Below are positions 36,517 through 49,180 of a stretch of 64,000 nt of DNA, piece after piece. The notes beneath the pieces were generated by a model, which did not search any database, had not been told where the DNA came from, and was given only the letters and a program-made list of their open reading frames with translations. The stretch covers positions 315,501-379,500 of the forward strand of contig JAODUO010000040.1 of assembly GCA_025642075.2 (NCBI GenBank). Reading direction: 5' to 3'. The translations under genes were made by a program, and so were the position numbers. Origin of the DNA: Ridgeia piscesae (taxonomy: Eukaryota; Annelida; Polychaeta; Sabellida; Siboglinidae). Numbering within the stretch: position 1 is the first letter of the stretch; every line of letters starts with the position of its first letter.

Positions 36517-39500
36517 GGTGCGTGTACTTTTGTAGATGGTTCCATGGTGACTATAAAAAATTGTGTCCAAAAAAGAATTATATGATAGTGGAAATCTAAC
36601 GTATGTAATTCTGACTGTTGTAGCAATATTCCTCCATGTTGGGCCAATGTCACGACGAAGACAGATTTGGCGGATTTATTCTTGACGAAGTTCAAGCTGA
36701 GATAACGCGTGGCAGACTTCTGGTAGGTGGATATGTTGGTGTTGGTTTAACAGACTGGCAACAATAATTAGCGTGAAAAGCTGAAAATCCTCCTCCGTTA
36801 AAACGTTCCCGTTGTGCAATCAAATATATAGTCATAAAGGATGGGAGACCTAGCTCCCACTATTTGTCTCTGCCAACTTGGAAGGTCTGTGATGTGTTTA
36901 CATTGTTTTATGAATGCATTTTAGAAATGTTACGTCTGCAAGAACGCGGGGGACACTGCTAAGGACCAGCAAAACGGGGCTACTTGTGGCTGTGCCATCT
37001 CGAAATGCAACGCAACATTCCACTATCCGTGCGCCAAAGAGTCGGCAATAACTGCCCGCCTACTGAATAAGAAAACTTGCAATATTCAATATGTGTATGT
37101 ATCATCACTGCATCTTATAATTACCCAAATCAGCGGTTCGCAACCCAACATTGGTTCGCCAAACCACTCTTAGAGTAGGCCACAAGACAGTAACTCCGCA
37201 CTTGTTTTATCCCATGTGTCAGTAGCAAATGCGGGGCTTATATATTTAAAATGTCATATGAATTTGAAACGTCATGTGAATTACAAATTCACGCGAAATG
37301 TGGCCTAAACTGTTCGGCAGGGATGCATCCAGTGTAGGTAAATCATATTCTGTTTCATGCAGTTTTATTTAAAAAATACACCGGAGCCATCAAGATACGT
37401 TTGCGCAGACACCGTATGCATTAATTCTATAGCTACATACCTTTATAGTGTCCAGCGAAATAGCGTTTAGTATAGAATTGTCTGCATTATTATGCGATAA
37501 GTGAGTGAGATGTGCAATGACATGGAGTAGTCTCCGTGTTCAGCATGCGATTGTAACAATGTTCTCATATCTTATAAAATTTTCTCACATCTTACTTTTT
37601 ATCCAAACTACAGGGTGTTCTGTAAAGAACGACACAAGAAACAATTCGACGAAGAGAATGCGAACAGTATGTTTATTCATGTTTATATTTGTTACATTTG
37701 TTTGTTTACCATAGCAGTATTGTATGTGGTCCATTTTTATTTATCACCTTTAGTCCTGTTCTCTGTCATCCACCAAGAACTCCATCCCAGCTCGTGTGTC
37801 TTAGCCCTCAATTTCCTTCTCACTGTTGTCTCGTGTAGTCTTCTTTTCTTTTAATCTTCCACAACCTAATCACTTTAGTCAACATTCAACGGACGACTTA
37901 CTGAGGATTTGACGTTAGTGAAACTCGTCAGTAATTGAATCACATAACAATCTTAACATTTTACACTTTCGTAAAGATTGATTAAATTGATTCTAATATG
38001 TTCCATTATGTTGTTATAATGTTACCATTATCAGTTCAGCATTCATATACGCGCACTCTTTGCAATTTTAAATTGTATTTTTATTCTTGTGAAAATGGTC
38101 ATGTTTCGATAGCGTATTTGACATTTGTTCCAGAGTTTTGATTTTGCCATGCTGTTGTTATTATCGTCATGTTGTCCCTGTCGTGAGAGGTGAGGTTGGC
38201 CATGATTACTGTCATCTTTTCTGTGGGTTTTCTTTACTCTTCTCACTTTCCCTCGCTGCTTTCTCTATCACCAGTATACAACTTTTATTTTTTGCTGTTG
38301 TTCTTCACTCTCCTCCCGCTCTTTCGAGATCTCTCTCAGCTCATTCCTCCCATCGCATTCTCGGTATTCTTTGCCTCCTTGTTTTCTCCTCTTTCTGGAC
38401 ATCTGCCATCTGCCATTTTTTCCATCTCCCATTCTCTCCACATGTTCGGCTTATTTCAGGCTATTCGTCACCAGTTTCTTCTTAGACCTTTCACTCACTC
38501 CAACCTCCACTCTCCGTTCGTCCATTCTTCTCTTATCCGCTCTCTTCATTCCCACGATACTTCATATCCAGTTGTTTTCGCAGACCTGCACTTTCTCCTG
38601 TTGTTTCTATGTTAGTGTCATTGTGTCTAAGCCATACATGTAAGCCGGAGTAGTGTACGCCCTATCCGTCGTGTCTCCCATCACCCCTTCGACTTTCCTT
38701 CAAGGATTTGCCCCTGCTGTAATCCTGTGATTTTCGGTGTCCGAATTGCCATCCTCACATATCGCTCTACCCAGGTAGACAAAACTGTCTCTTTACTTAC
38801 GCTTCTTCCCATCCTTCTCTGCCCGACCCACATTACATCCGCCTTCTCCCAACTCAGCATTCCGCAACTTTTTTCACCCGGGGGCTACATTCCCCCCGGC
38901 TAGATCTGCGCGGGCCAACGGGTTTTGTGAAAAGAATAACTACAAAATAAAGTAAATGGACTCCCTCACAGAATTTTACGAAGAGTACCAGGAATAATTC
39001 TTGGGCTGCGTCGAGTAGCGCTGGAAGCCGAACCGGTACTTCCGTTGCCCAGAAAAGCACTAGGTCATTCTTTTCATCGGCAAACTCTTCTTTCAAGCCC
39101 GGTACAACTTTGAAAACGATTAAATCTTCCTGTACCGCAGCTTCATCGACAACAAACATCTGGGACAACTTTGGACATACGTTAGGGTGGGCGGTGAATG
39201 GACTGGCAAAGAGCAACGTCATCAATAGATGCGAAGTCGACGAATCGCTCGTTGCAGGCTGCCAGCAGACTCTCCAACACACCACACCGACAAGCACTGG
39301 CTTTCCTCATCTTTGCCGCAGACTTAACTCGTGAACGGAAAATGCAGAAAGTGTCCACTCTCCGAGTGAACTACGAACAGAGAAAGCTGGCCGGTACACC
39401 CGCTTACTGGTTCATACAGGTTACACACAGCAGCTTCTGTCGTCCCTCGGCAACAGGTTCAACTTGCTCAAGTGTACAAATATGTCTGCTAGGACTCACA

Positions 39501-42130
39501 ATCGAATTTTAAACTGAGTGTCCAGTGTAGCAACATGATGGCCGATTCCTCCAAGAAATGATGTGTGAAAGCAGTGCAACAAATTGCTCCAGAAGACCAT
39601 AACTGCACTATGACGATTCTGGAATCGTCGGTGGTTCAACGCACGGCTGCGAAAGAGATTCACGATCCCAACGACAATTGTCATCGTATCCTGCAGGCCG
39701 CAACCTCCTTTAAGCGAACTAATAATTATAATTTTGGATAACTTACCGATGACACCGACGATCTATAACTCGATACAAAGTAAAACATACGATAAAGTAA
39801 TAGAAATACATGGCAAACAACTATATTCGCAGGGCTATTGGACAATTACGCACAGTTAGCTAAACGCCCACACGACGTATCGATACATGCTACGACAGTA
39901 ATTATGCCAACATGAAAAATGGGTTGAAGACGCAACATCAAACTAATTTCATGCTATCTAGATTCAACAATGGAGTTGAAACTAATAACTCAATATTTAT
40001 GATCCCATTTGTTCAGCATTTTCTATTGTTTAGAATGTTTCGCGGGCTAACTGAAAACTGACCGCGGATCAAGATGGCCCGCGGGCCAGGGTTTGCAGAC
40101 CCCTGTCCTAACTTTGTTTCCACGTCCGCTACTACTGCCCGGTCATCTGCGTACAATAGTTTCCGGAATATGTCTTTCGTACTATTGTTTCTGCTTATCA
40201 GTTCCACCACAGCGATAGACAACAATTAGGTTCAAGGCGCTTCCCTATCTCAGGCCAACATTTACTTTGAACTCTCCCGATACTTCCGGTTCACACAACA
40301 TCCTGCTCTTTGTGTCCTATACTGATATAAGTAATATTAGGTGTAGTGACACAATTATCTTGTCCTAGTAGAAAGGTAGAAATCGTAATGATTTATTTAG
40401 CGTAACTAATTTCGGCATGCAATATGAGACAATTTCCATGATGTTTTCAGAATACATATATACAGATGAAACGTCCGATGACGACATTGAACAAACGGTT
40501 AAAGAGCCGTCAAGATCACGCGTAAGTATCATCTGTATGAGCAAATTAATTGTTGTCACAATTCCACAGCGACTCTGAATCACAACGAATAATATCACTG
40601 TAGTCTGTCTTAAACAGGTATGTGTGCTTCCATAGGAAAAGAAATTCACGACTACCAGTATTTATATTGCTCGTTATTACTAGGTCATTGGAAACATACT
40701 AAAACATGCAAATACGTAAACCGGTGTTTGTAAACAGTATGTTTATAATATTGTATTACACTTTATCAAGCGCCACTGCGTAAACTTTACAGTCTGGGGT
40801 AAGACGAAGAATACTGACATCATCTTCATCAGATTGGCAAGATAGCGATGTCGAAAGTATTTCGCGATCACAGCACCGGAAACGGAAGGCGAGCCGAAGG
40901 CGCTCCCTCTCACCACATGCCGGGACTGATCGCAGGATGAGTAACAAGACGGGATCGGCGAAGAAGAAGGTTCGTCGGACACTGTCAAAGAGCGACTTCG
41001 CCGAGCTACCGGTGACGTTTGGCGATCGGAAGAGTGTACTGACGAACAACAATCTGGCCGAGTCGTCTCCTCGGCGTCACGGTAATAACATGCAGAAATG
41101 TGCGCACTGGGAAGATTTAGGACTGGTGTAATTATGAAAACGTTGATTCAATATTCAATACCTGAATTTTCAAAAACCTGTCGACGTCATTAAATGTATG
41201 GTAGACTAGTAGTTGTCAGTGTAGATGAAAGTGATAGTTGCACTGTTGGTTCGTGTCGTGTCGTTGTAGACATCGTGTTGTGTTTCGTCGAGTGTCGCGG
41301 GGTCGTGGTCACCGCCCAGCACGAACGAGAGGTGCGGGCGTTTGCCGACCAGATCTACAACGTTGGACAGAAGCATATCATCATTCACGTACTGGACGAC
41401 TCGACCATGACAGCAGATCACATGATCTACCTGATGCACGAACTAAGCCATGCACTTCGGTATAGCTCGGATTTACATAACGTTGGAGAATGTTTATAAT
41501 TATGTTGACTTCACGCATAATGGCTTGCATTTGGTATCTCGATCTGGTCTGTGATTATTCCTATTATTGGACAACTTGCTTGAAATATAAGTCGGTTATT
41601 TGTACAGCAGATTCCACAGTAAGAGTTGTCTAACAAGATGACTGGAAACAGTATAGATTGTAGAACATACGTTTGTTTGGAACGTATAGCTTTATTCATC
41701 TTTATAGTTCAGTGTGACAAGGATAACGCAAGCAAGCCTGCGCAAAATACACAAACAATGCGTGATGTTATTGTACCAGGTTTATGACAAATATAGCATA
41801 ACAAGTTTATACTATGTTGATTTGTTTCGCTGCAGAGAGCGGAATTATGGTGACGTGGAGAGTCTCCTGATTGACGCATCTGAAGGCGACGTCAATAAAT
41901 ATGAGAGCTTCGACGAACTGCATCGGAACTTAGGTGATGAGAATCGCGAATCGATTGTTACCATGATACACGACGTGATAAAAAGTAACCTATTACAGGC
42001 GGATAGTATCAAGGGCCTTAAGGTGGGCAGACTGTGCAAAGTCAGCCAGAACACGGTGTTCATTCTGTACCTACGCGTGTGCGACGTCACAGACCCAAAC
42101 CAGCGCGTGCGCTCGCGACTGTGTGATTGA
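35997..42130 (+). CDS. ePHD-domain gene A (truncated paralogue of gene B)
   Basis: Eight coding exons in consistent phase: 35997-36122, 36624-36722, 36925-37094, 37614-37666, 40451-40521, 40793-41081, 41270-41459 and 41836-42130 (TGA), giving 430 residues. The first exon extends upstream to an acceptor at 35939. Residues about 12-150 form an extended PHD domain (PHF6/PHF11/G2E3 type): CGLCRRG, CGRLWIEDDCIAHHRCM, FGGFILDEVQAEITRG, KCYVCKNAG, CGCAISKCNATFHYPCA and VFCKERH, with the C4HC3-like ligands in order. Residues about 174-269 are a basic Ser-rich linker. The rest begins DIVLCFVEC, with two predicted hydrophobic strands, and continues into a domain I do not recognise. Gene B has the same layout but goes on for about 200 more residues. 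ePHD modules bind nucleic acid, histones or ubiquitin partners; a nuclear role is inferred. Introns 2-4 carry LINE and hAT insertions. Confidence 0.85.
36120..36225 (+). repeat. Tandem repeat of donor-like sequence starting at the exon 1 splice site of gene A
   Basis: The real donor ATG|GTACGTGA is followed by five or six units of about 18-24 bp, each resembling CACGCAAATGGTAAGTGA. Several look like good 5' splice sites. The same pattern, more diverged, starts intron 1 of gene B (49985-50050). Confidence 0.75.
36458..36515. repeat. (TA)n microsatellite upstream of gene A exon 2
   Basis: A pure TA tract. Gene B also has a (TA)n tract shortly upstream of its exon 2 (51918-51976). Confidence 0.95.
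38160..40300 (-). mobile_element. Non-LTR retrotransposon relic in gene A intron 4, interrupted by a hAT element
   Basis: On the minus strand the right-hand part (40300-40106) reads about QGSALN, IAVVELISRNNSTKDIFRKL and LLYADDRAVVADVETKL, i.e. the RT palm with YADD. The left-hand part (38846-38160) continues with GEGGCNVGRAEKDGKK, VYLGRAICEDGN, ITAGANP, MYGLDTMTLT and LKWAEHVERMGDGK, the downstream RT and C-terminal blocks. The hAT element at 38855-40105 separates the two. The 3' end matches the LINE tails at 8190-8671 and 9465-9890. Frameshifts and stops show it is dead. Confidence 0.87.
38855..40105 (-). mobile_element. hAT-superfamily DNA transposon relic with 8-bp target duplication
   Basis: The right end, read inward on the minus strand, is CAGGGGTCTGCAAACCCTGG followed by CCCGCGGGCCATCTTG. 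The left end is CAGCATTCCGCAACTTTTTT with CACCCGGGGGC. Both fit the hAT CAGNGNT...GGGCC style. Flanks TCCCAACT (38847-38854) and TCCTAACT (40106-40113) are an 8-bp target duplication with one mismatch, the hallmark length for hAT. Minus-strand frames contain VVGIVNLFRSRALNHRRFQ (39.6 kb) and LVLFWATEVPVRLPALLDAA (39.0 kb), which resemble FAM200/ZBED-type hAT transposase blocks. Stops and frameshifts abound. Confidence 0.85.
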
Positions 42131-42336
42131 CAATAGAGCTTCTTCCGGTGGAGAGAAAGACACTTGCCTCACAAACATGGCGCCATTCGGCACAAATACG
42201 GTCCAGTTGTATCGACATCGAGATGCGGACGACCCAGACAAATTCAGAGAGATGTACGTCGACGTACGCTTATGATGTGCTAGTTATGCTGGGATTGACA
42301 TGTCGCACGCGAAAATGTGTCATCGGTGATTTGTAA
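42131..42336 (+). pseudogene. Decayed 3' remainder of gene A's coding region
   Basis: After the in-frame TGA (42128-42130), the sequence still aligns to gene B exon 8. CTTCCGGTGGAGAGAAAGACAC corresponds to gene B's CTTCCGGTGGACAGAAGACAC near 57133, with one base inserted. GTTATGCTGGGATTGACATG with TCGCACGCG (42285-42311) corresponds to the region near 57474. About 200 bases between the two blocks are missing. Gene A therefore lost its C-terminal region through a stop, a frameshift and a deletion. Confidence 0.8.
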
Positions 42337-43509
42337 AGTAAAAATACGCCTGAAGCGCACCGGTGACTTAATTCAGTTGCTATTCCACGGTATCCACCTA
42401 GTACGTTGCAATTAACTTGGAATGTTAATTAAATGAATTTCAATGAAATCAAAATGTTCTCAATTATATTATAACATTGATCAGGTAAATGAAAATAACA
42501 TATATATAATCTCAATTAAATTAACATTTGTGTTTAGTTCAATTAAATTCAACAATTATTTTTTAATAAGTTTATTCGAAGTTTAAATTAACGAGCGGCT
42601 TCAATTAAATGAACTTCAATACAAAATGATAAACCAATACTTGCCGTGGGGATTAACTGATGTCACTACTGCAAAATGGTTAGCAAACTAGTTATAGTTT
42701 ACATTGCACAAAATAACACTAAGCTAAATACTGTATTTCCCGATTTTAATAATAGTGACTTCGCGAATACCGAAAATGAAGCTAAGTGGTGTGAAATAAA
42801 ACCAAAGGATTACTTACATACTTAGACTTAGTTCCTCCTGTTCTTTCGGGATATAAGGCGACGAACTTTTGCCATCTGGAAGTATCTTTCGCAGTTGTTT
42901 TGGCATAATTTCATTTCAGCCAGATATTCTTTAAATGTCTTGAGCCAGGTCTTAGTCGTTCGTCCTCTGATTCTACCTGCCAACTTCGGATACCCACTCC
43001 ATCGCAACATGTGTAAGGGATTAAATAATCTCGTTATCATAAACAGTGCGCGAGTCGTCAAAAGTGGAAGCTAAGGAGAATAGGCATCATTAAAAATATG
43101 TTTATTTGTTTGTCTCTTGTTTACATTTATCCTTTGCGAGTTTGTCCCTGATGGTGATACAGAATTCTATGAAGCGAAGCAGTCAGTATTAGAAACTGTC
43201 CAATGGCTACTAATGTGCTAATGATTAATCACCCTATGGAATTGGCCTGCGGGATGTGGGACATATTCCCTGGAGATTAATGCTTGAAATCATGTTGGGC
43301 AATGCCATCAATAGTGTAGCTAGATTGTAAATACTGGCCAGGTGTTGGTTTAGCCATTTAGCAAGTCATAGAATGTGTGTCCTGCGTAGTAAATTGGAAT
43401 TGTATAATATGATAACATGAAGTGATATAGATAGGCCTGAATGGAATTGCAATAATTGTTAATGGTTATGTATATTCTGCTACAAATGATATGTTGCATC
43501 ATGTTGCAG
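42337..43509. other. Mostly featureless; weak LINE-like fragment at 42828-43061 (minus)
   Basis: The minus frame with LRWSGYPKLAGRIRGRTTKT and WLKTFKEYLAEMKL resembles the C-terminal tail of LINE ORF2 proteins. Support is weak. The rest is AT-rich with no exon. Confidence 0.4.
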
Positions 43510-44114
43510 GAGGGAGCCAGACCTATTGTGAATGATCTGAGAGTCATTAATGAGTCTCACAAGCAGTACTGGGGTTAGCATGGCCATTACAGTGATGCTA
43601 GATTAGGTAATTGTCGTATATGCTTGATGAATAGACTTGCATACCTCTAGATTACATTATACTAGATTAATTACATGTATATGCAAGCTGTGACGACCGT
43701 TCAACGATTAGCGAATGGCAACCGAAACACCGATCCGCGATCTCCGGTCGTCCCACGTCGGTACCGTCGGCAACGGCGCGTCGTGAGACCGATAAATGTC
43801 GAGCGAAGCGTCCGTCTTCTTCAACGAAACTGTACGTGAACCGAAATTGTTCGTCAAAGTCGACCGAGAAGCTCCGACCGAACAAAACAAAACATAAAAC
43901 GAAAAATCCGTGGGATATGCGTGAAGATCCGCGACCGGCAGACGTAAAGTGCGATAGATCTGTCGTTGTTGCCATTGGCATTGCCAGCCTGTTACTGTGT
44001 CTATCAAGACACGCATGCGCCAATCTGCCAATGGTCGAGAAATTTCTACCGTTCAGTAATGATGACGACGGGAAATCGGCCGAGTGTTGCCATAGTGACA
44101 ATTACGTTCGTTAG
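43510..44114 (+). other. Possible unassigned exons downstream of gene A
   Basis: An acceptor CATGTTGCAG at 43509 opens a short frame, EGARPIVNDLRVINESHKQY then WG and a stop at 43578. A separate open frame from about 43660 to 44114 is basic at first, then has a hydrophobic stretch (SVVVAIGIASLLLCL) and ends before a TAG at 44114. CpG content is higher than around it. I recognise neither; either could be an exon of an unseen gene or chance. Confidence 0.2.
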
Positions 44115-44315
44115 TGTAGACGTGAACAATATAGTCACGTGGACTCTGATAGCGTCGTTTGTTTGCGTCGTCTGTTTCTGTTTGCGAAGTTGAACAAAAG
44201 CTTGGCCATAACCTTGAATAAATTTGTTGATGTCATTTTGTGTTTAGATATTTTCTGTCACATTATCACAGTTCATAATGTAAGTCTATTTAGGGGCTAT
44301 GTGTTCATGTCTCAA

Positions 44316-44322
44316 GTACACA

Positions 44323-44385
<63 letters not shown>

Positions 44386-44418
44386 GCGTGTGTGCGTGCT
44401 TGCGTGCGTGTGTGTGGC
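44316..44418. repeat. (CGCA)n and (CA)n microsatellite
   Basis: Short CGCA repeats, a CA tract at 44340-44382, then TGTGCGTG repeats. Confidence 0.94.
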
Positions 44419-44429
44419 TTTGTATTACT

Positions 44430-44770
44430 GCGCTGTTTAGAGGGTGAAGAGCAAATGCCCAATAACAGAATCGTGGGGAATGCCACACGAAGTGAGTTAG
44501 AGTCTATAGGTTAGCGATGATGACAACCAGGTCAGAGCTGTGCCCGATATGCTGTATCAAATAGATAAACGTTTGATAAGCGTATTGCGATCAATGGTAT
44601 CAAAGGCGGCAGAAAAATCGAGCAAAGTGAGTGTTGTCAATGACCTTGTCGGTATGCTGACTGTAGCATATTGAACAAGTGATTTGAGTCAATATGACAT
44701 TTGAGGTGACTTGCTACGACCGTTTCAAGTATTTTAGAAATAAAGCATGAATTCACTCACGTAGTCTTTC
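44430..44770 (-). mobile_element. LINE reverse transcriptase fragment (minus)
   Basis: Minus-strand frames read TLLDFSAAFDTIDRNTLIKR, then YSISGTALTWLSSSLTYR, then SCGIPHDSVIGHLLFTL. These correspond to the LLDLSAAFDTIDH, SYLSNR and GVPQGSVLGPLLFTLY blocks of CR1/L2/Jockey RT. Frameshifted and truncated. Similarity may extend weakly to about 45.3 kb. Confidence 0.75.
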
Positions 44771-45589
44771 ATAGATAAACTGTGTAAACCGCTGATTTGT
44801 TCCAGCGTAACACGATCATGCACCCCTACTTATTTCACTATTTCCGCCAAACGGTCTTTAAAAATAGTTCAAGATACGATCAACCGTGAATGACATTCTC
44901 CAAAATAACTAGGAATGTCACTAGTAAAAACAAAATTATCACTAAATCAGTCAACTGTCCATTGAGAGTGGCATCACTCACTCTGAAGTGACATAATTTT
45001 GCATCTATTGGTGAAGGTCATACAAATACCAATCTGAACCTTCATGCATATCAACGGAATAATAAAAATTATTTACTACAGATATGTGCATCTTCTCAGT
45101 AAAAGGACCATAGAGTGGGCTAAGGACGTCTCCAAAATGTGCACAAACAGCGTGACGTTTTCACTGGTGACCCCTTCTAGTACTGTGTCAATCAGGGTCG
45201 CCGTTCTCTAAGCCGCAGACATGTGTTTGTTGCTGAGGATAATGAATCACGGTGTGAAGTGAATCGTTACCGGGCCCCAGCCAGATAATAACATCCGGCT
45301 CAACATATAATGCCTTCGCCGATCTAACTAGTATCGTTGGTATTATGGGTGTAAACCAGCATCACCATGGCGTCAAAGTGTCGAAGGATGTTTTGAGAGA
45401 AATTTCAAAAGTCTATACATCCCAGCCTCAAGCATATTTATGATTGGCAATGTATATTGTTCAAACTGGGCGGTACCATCTCTTACGCAACACGTCCTCT
45501 CGTGCCTCAACAGTCGTGGGCACCCATCAAGAGTTTGTTGTGGCGGTTTACACAGTGATATTGTCCATGAACTTTGGAGGTAAACATCT

Positions 45590-46075
45590 GATAAAATGAA
45601 GAATGTGACAGCAACAGGCAACGTCCATATAAACATCGAGACATTGAAAGCACGAGAAGATACCACCTCGAAGACACTTGCTAAGCTGTACACTAAATGC
45701 TTATCAACCAGCCACGAGATCGAGCAACCTGGATTCAAAAGCGGATACTCAACGACAGACCACATTCATGTCGTAAACCAACTAAAGGAGAAGTGCAGAG
45801 AATATTATATCCCATTCTGCATCGCATTCGTCGACTTCGAGAAAGCATTCGATTTAGTGCAAACTCAAGCAGTACTGATCTTGCTTAAGAACAGGGGATA
45901 GAGGATGTGTACATCGAACACATGAACGACATCACACCAACAGTTCAGTGACAGTCCACCTACTCAAAGAAAGCAACAAGATCAACATCAGGAGAGGAGT
46001 ACGACAGGGAGTTAGCATATCGCCCAAGTTGTTTACGGCAGCACGCGAAAGTATATTCCTACCATTCAAGTAGTC
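45590..46075 (+). mobile_element. RTE-like LINE reverse transcriptase fragment (plus)
   Basis: An open stretch reads SKTLAKLYTKCLSTSHEIEQ, PGFKSGYSTTDHIHVVNQLK and IPFCIAFVDFEKAFDLVQTQ, with the FVDFEKAFD catalytic block. After frameshifts it continues SVTVHLLKESNKINIRRGVR then QGVSISPKLFTAARESIF. This covers RT motifs of an ORF2; the ends are missing. Confidence 0.87.
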
Positions 46076-46198
46076 ATCTAGTTCGTCTCTGCGCCGCATC
46101 GCCGGCCTTCCTCTAGCTAGATCTTTTCCTTTCGTAGGGTTTCCAGGTGGTGATACGCACTGTTCATCGGTTATCTCGTATCCTGCTGACGTCCTCTG

Positions 46199-46304
<106 letters not shown>

Positions 46305-46305
46305 T

Positions 46306-46382
46306 ATACAGGGTTTTGTTTTGCTTTCCTGCATGTGAATTAAAGACATTGTGAACGGTGACCGCTCGAGTTCTCGTCCTTG

Positions 46383-46442
<60 letters not shown>

Positions 46443-46525
46443 ATATATATATGTGTGTGTGGGGCTGAGCGGTACGTTCACAATGTCTTTAATTCACATG
46501 CAGGAAAGCAAAACAAAACCCTGTA
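46306..46525. repeat. Inverted repeat around a (TA)n/(CA)n core
   Basis: ACAGGGTTTTGTTTTGCTTT with CCTGCATGTGAATTAAAGAC at 46309-46350 is repeated inverted at about 46481-46523. The core holds ACACACAC, a (TA)n tract and GTGTGTGT, itself symmetrical. Confidence 0.88.
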
Positions 46526-47766
46526 ACAACCATAAATCACAGTGAGTACAGGCATCATTACATACAGTACAATATACAACATCATGTAAGAAGATCCATC
46601 TCTGCACACACTACTTAAGTTCAATACTTAAGCCAACATGCCAACACTGGCAATTAACTGAATAAATAACGCAATACCTACGTATTGCATTAAGTAATTA
46701 ATACTGCATGACTTTGGTGGCAATAATGATTAATCAAACTCTTACTTAGTCTAAGACAAGTACATATTTACGCACACCCCAAATGGCAAATATAATATAG
46801 AAATACAAGACTAAATCATGATATGTACCTGCCCACAGTCAGATGTCAGGACTATAATCTCAGGCTTCTTGCTTCCAAAGCATTCATGAAGCAATCACGC
46901 TGCAGAACAAAAATATGTTTCTACATCGCTCAAAATAAAAACCAGCAACATCTACCATGTACACATTAATTACATCAGTGCTGACCCCTAGTGCCAAACA
47001 CCCAGACTTGTACTACAAGTCAACAGTTTGCAAACTCATTAATGTTAAACCACTGTCTTAATTTGTGATCCATCACCAACAACCATGCTGTGACACTAAA
47101 CACGTTCTCTCACAATACACATATCGGCAAGTACTAGCACTTAACCATACCAATACTGGTTACCATTTCTCGATCGACCCACGTGGATAGTGACGCTTTA
47201 ATTGACTTAAAATTTGATAAATACATTAATACAACGATTTGCCGCGTCTTCCATAGAAAAACAACCTCAGTGTTCAACGTACACTCTACACGGCATGCTG
47301 CTGCACAGTTCAGTCAGTATACATGACAATCATAACAGTTAGCTGTGGCATCATTACCCGGTAGGTTACAAGACCATATCAGAGGATTTTGCATGTGGGA
47401 ATACGAAGGGAAATTATAACTACTGCAATAACTATGTAACAACGTAAGTATTAACTGTCCACAATTATCAAGGCGCAATAATGGCTCACATGTTACAGCA
47501 CTCATGGCTCAAATGTTATTATACAATTGCAGTAATTAAACTCACCAAAGCAACTTCCCACTGAAAACACAGCCTCGTGCACCCGGCTGTTTGCTTGCTC
47601 TCACATTCTCCCCCAAATCCCGCTCTCATCCCGCCGATCAAACTGCAGTGACACCTATTGTCACTGCTAATTAACACTAAACATTAATCACCAGGTGGAG
47701 TCACCGATTACTGAACCAAATAAATGCACAAAATACATACAATATGATAGCGTCATGGCGGTCCAT

Positions 47767-47768
<2 letters not shown>
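46526..47768. other. No gene seen
   Basis: AT-rich, slightly CA-biased sequence without a supported exon or repeat array. Confidence 0.4.

Positions 47769-47841
<73 letters not shown>
47769..47841. repeat. (TA)n microsatellite
   Basis: TA tract with one ATGTAT interruption. Confidence 0.95.
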
Positions 47842-49123
47842 GATACTACAACAGTAGCACGTACTACTTCAAGTAATTGATCGATAGCAATATATCGAGA
47901 GGGTTCTTTTCAAACATATACAGCCATTAGTTTTATTATATTGTGTAGTGGTATCTTTGAAAAATTAAAGCTGGAGAGACGAAAATACTAGTTTATGTAG
48001 AACGAAACACATGTTAAAAATCAAGTGCTGTGTGCTTACCAACTGTCACTGATCTAGCGTCTGTCCCATTCGGTGTTAGTCTCGGGGTAATTGGGTGACT
48101 ATTTCCAACGCGGATAGAGGCCGCCACTATGTTCAGCATTTGCCGTAAGTCGGTTCTCGCTGTCGTAAAAATCAGTTTTCAGTGTACGGTTGATAGTTTG
48201 TGAGTTTTTGCCGTATTTTCTACCAGCTCGGTGTTTACATCGTACCAAATATAGGATTACGTGGTATGTGTATTCACGTTTAAAGTTTAGCTTGTAAACG
48301 AATTGTCTTGAATTTTTCTGTTGGCCAGCAGACCAAATCTTCTTTTTTGCTGAATGTATTGCCTTGCCCTTGTTGATGTTTTAAGCATGGCTAAGCTTAG
48401 CTTGTAGGGCTTGTTGTGTTGGTTCTTTCGTTTCGTGTAATGTTCGAGTACCGGGTAAATTTCCACAGCCATGGGCTATGTCCTTCCGCTCTGTGATCTC
48501 CTTAGCACATTGGTTTTAGACGAGTAGAGGAGGGAGAAGAGGAGACGACTTAACCATAAAAACAACCACTTACATCCGCCAAAGGCAAAGCCCAAACTTC
48601 TCGCATATATTAATACGGGAGTCGGATGATTCCGCCCAAAACAGATTAACTTTTGCTCTGTAACGATCTTTCATATATAATATCACTGTGGGATAATAAT
48701 TATCTATCCTGCTTTGACTTGCGTATTCGTTGCGACGGGTACATGTTTTGGGGCATACTAAAAGGCGGGCCACAATTGGCAGACCGCGCGGAAACGGCAG
48801 ACCAGATTCACCACATTCACAAAGATGCCACCGATCGGTATGCTCCATGTTTACGTGGGGGGCCCTTTACGTGCGTTGTTCTAGTTGGCGCCTTATAGTT
48901 GCTGTTTTTACGGTGTTCTTGTGATGTTGCGATGTCTTTCAATAATAACATACGTGTAATAAGCAAATTTAACTACAGTAATACAAGTTAGCATATATGC
49001 ATGTACAATGTTTGAAAGGCGAAATAACAATTATTTGATTTGTTGTTTGTTTGTTTGTTTGTTTTTATTTTCACCAACACAGTAAGTATTCTTAGTATTA
49101 CTATTTCACTTCAACAATGACAT

Positions 49124-49180
<57 letters not shown>

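Noticed and set aside
37134..37148. GGTTCGCAACCC resembling a tRNA B box
   Set aside because: No A box at the right distance and no cloverleaf; it falls in an intron of gene A.
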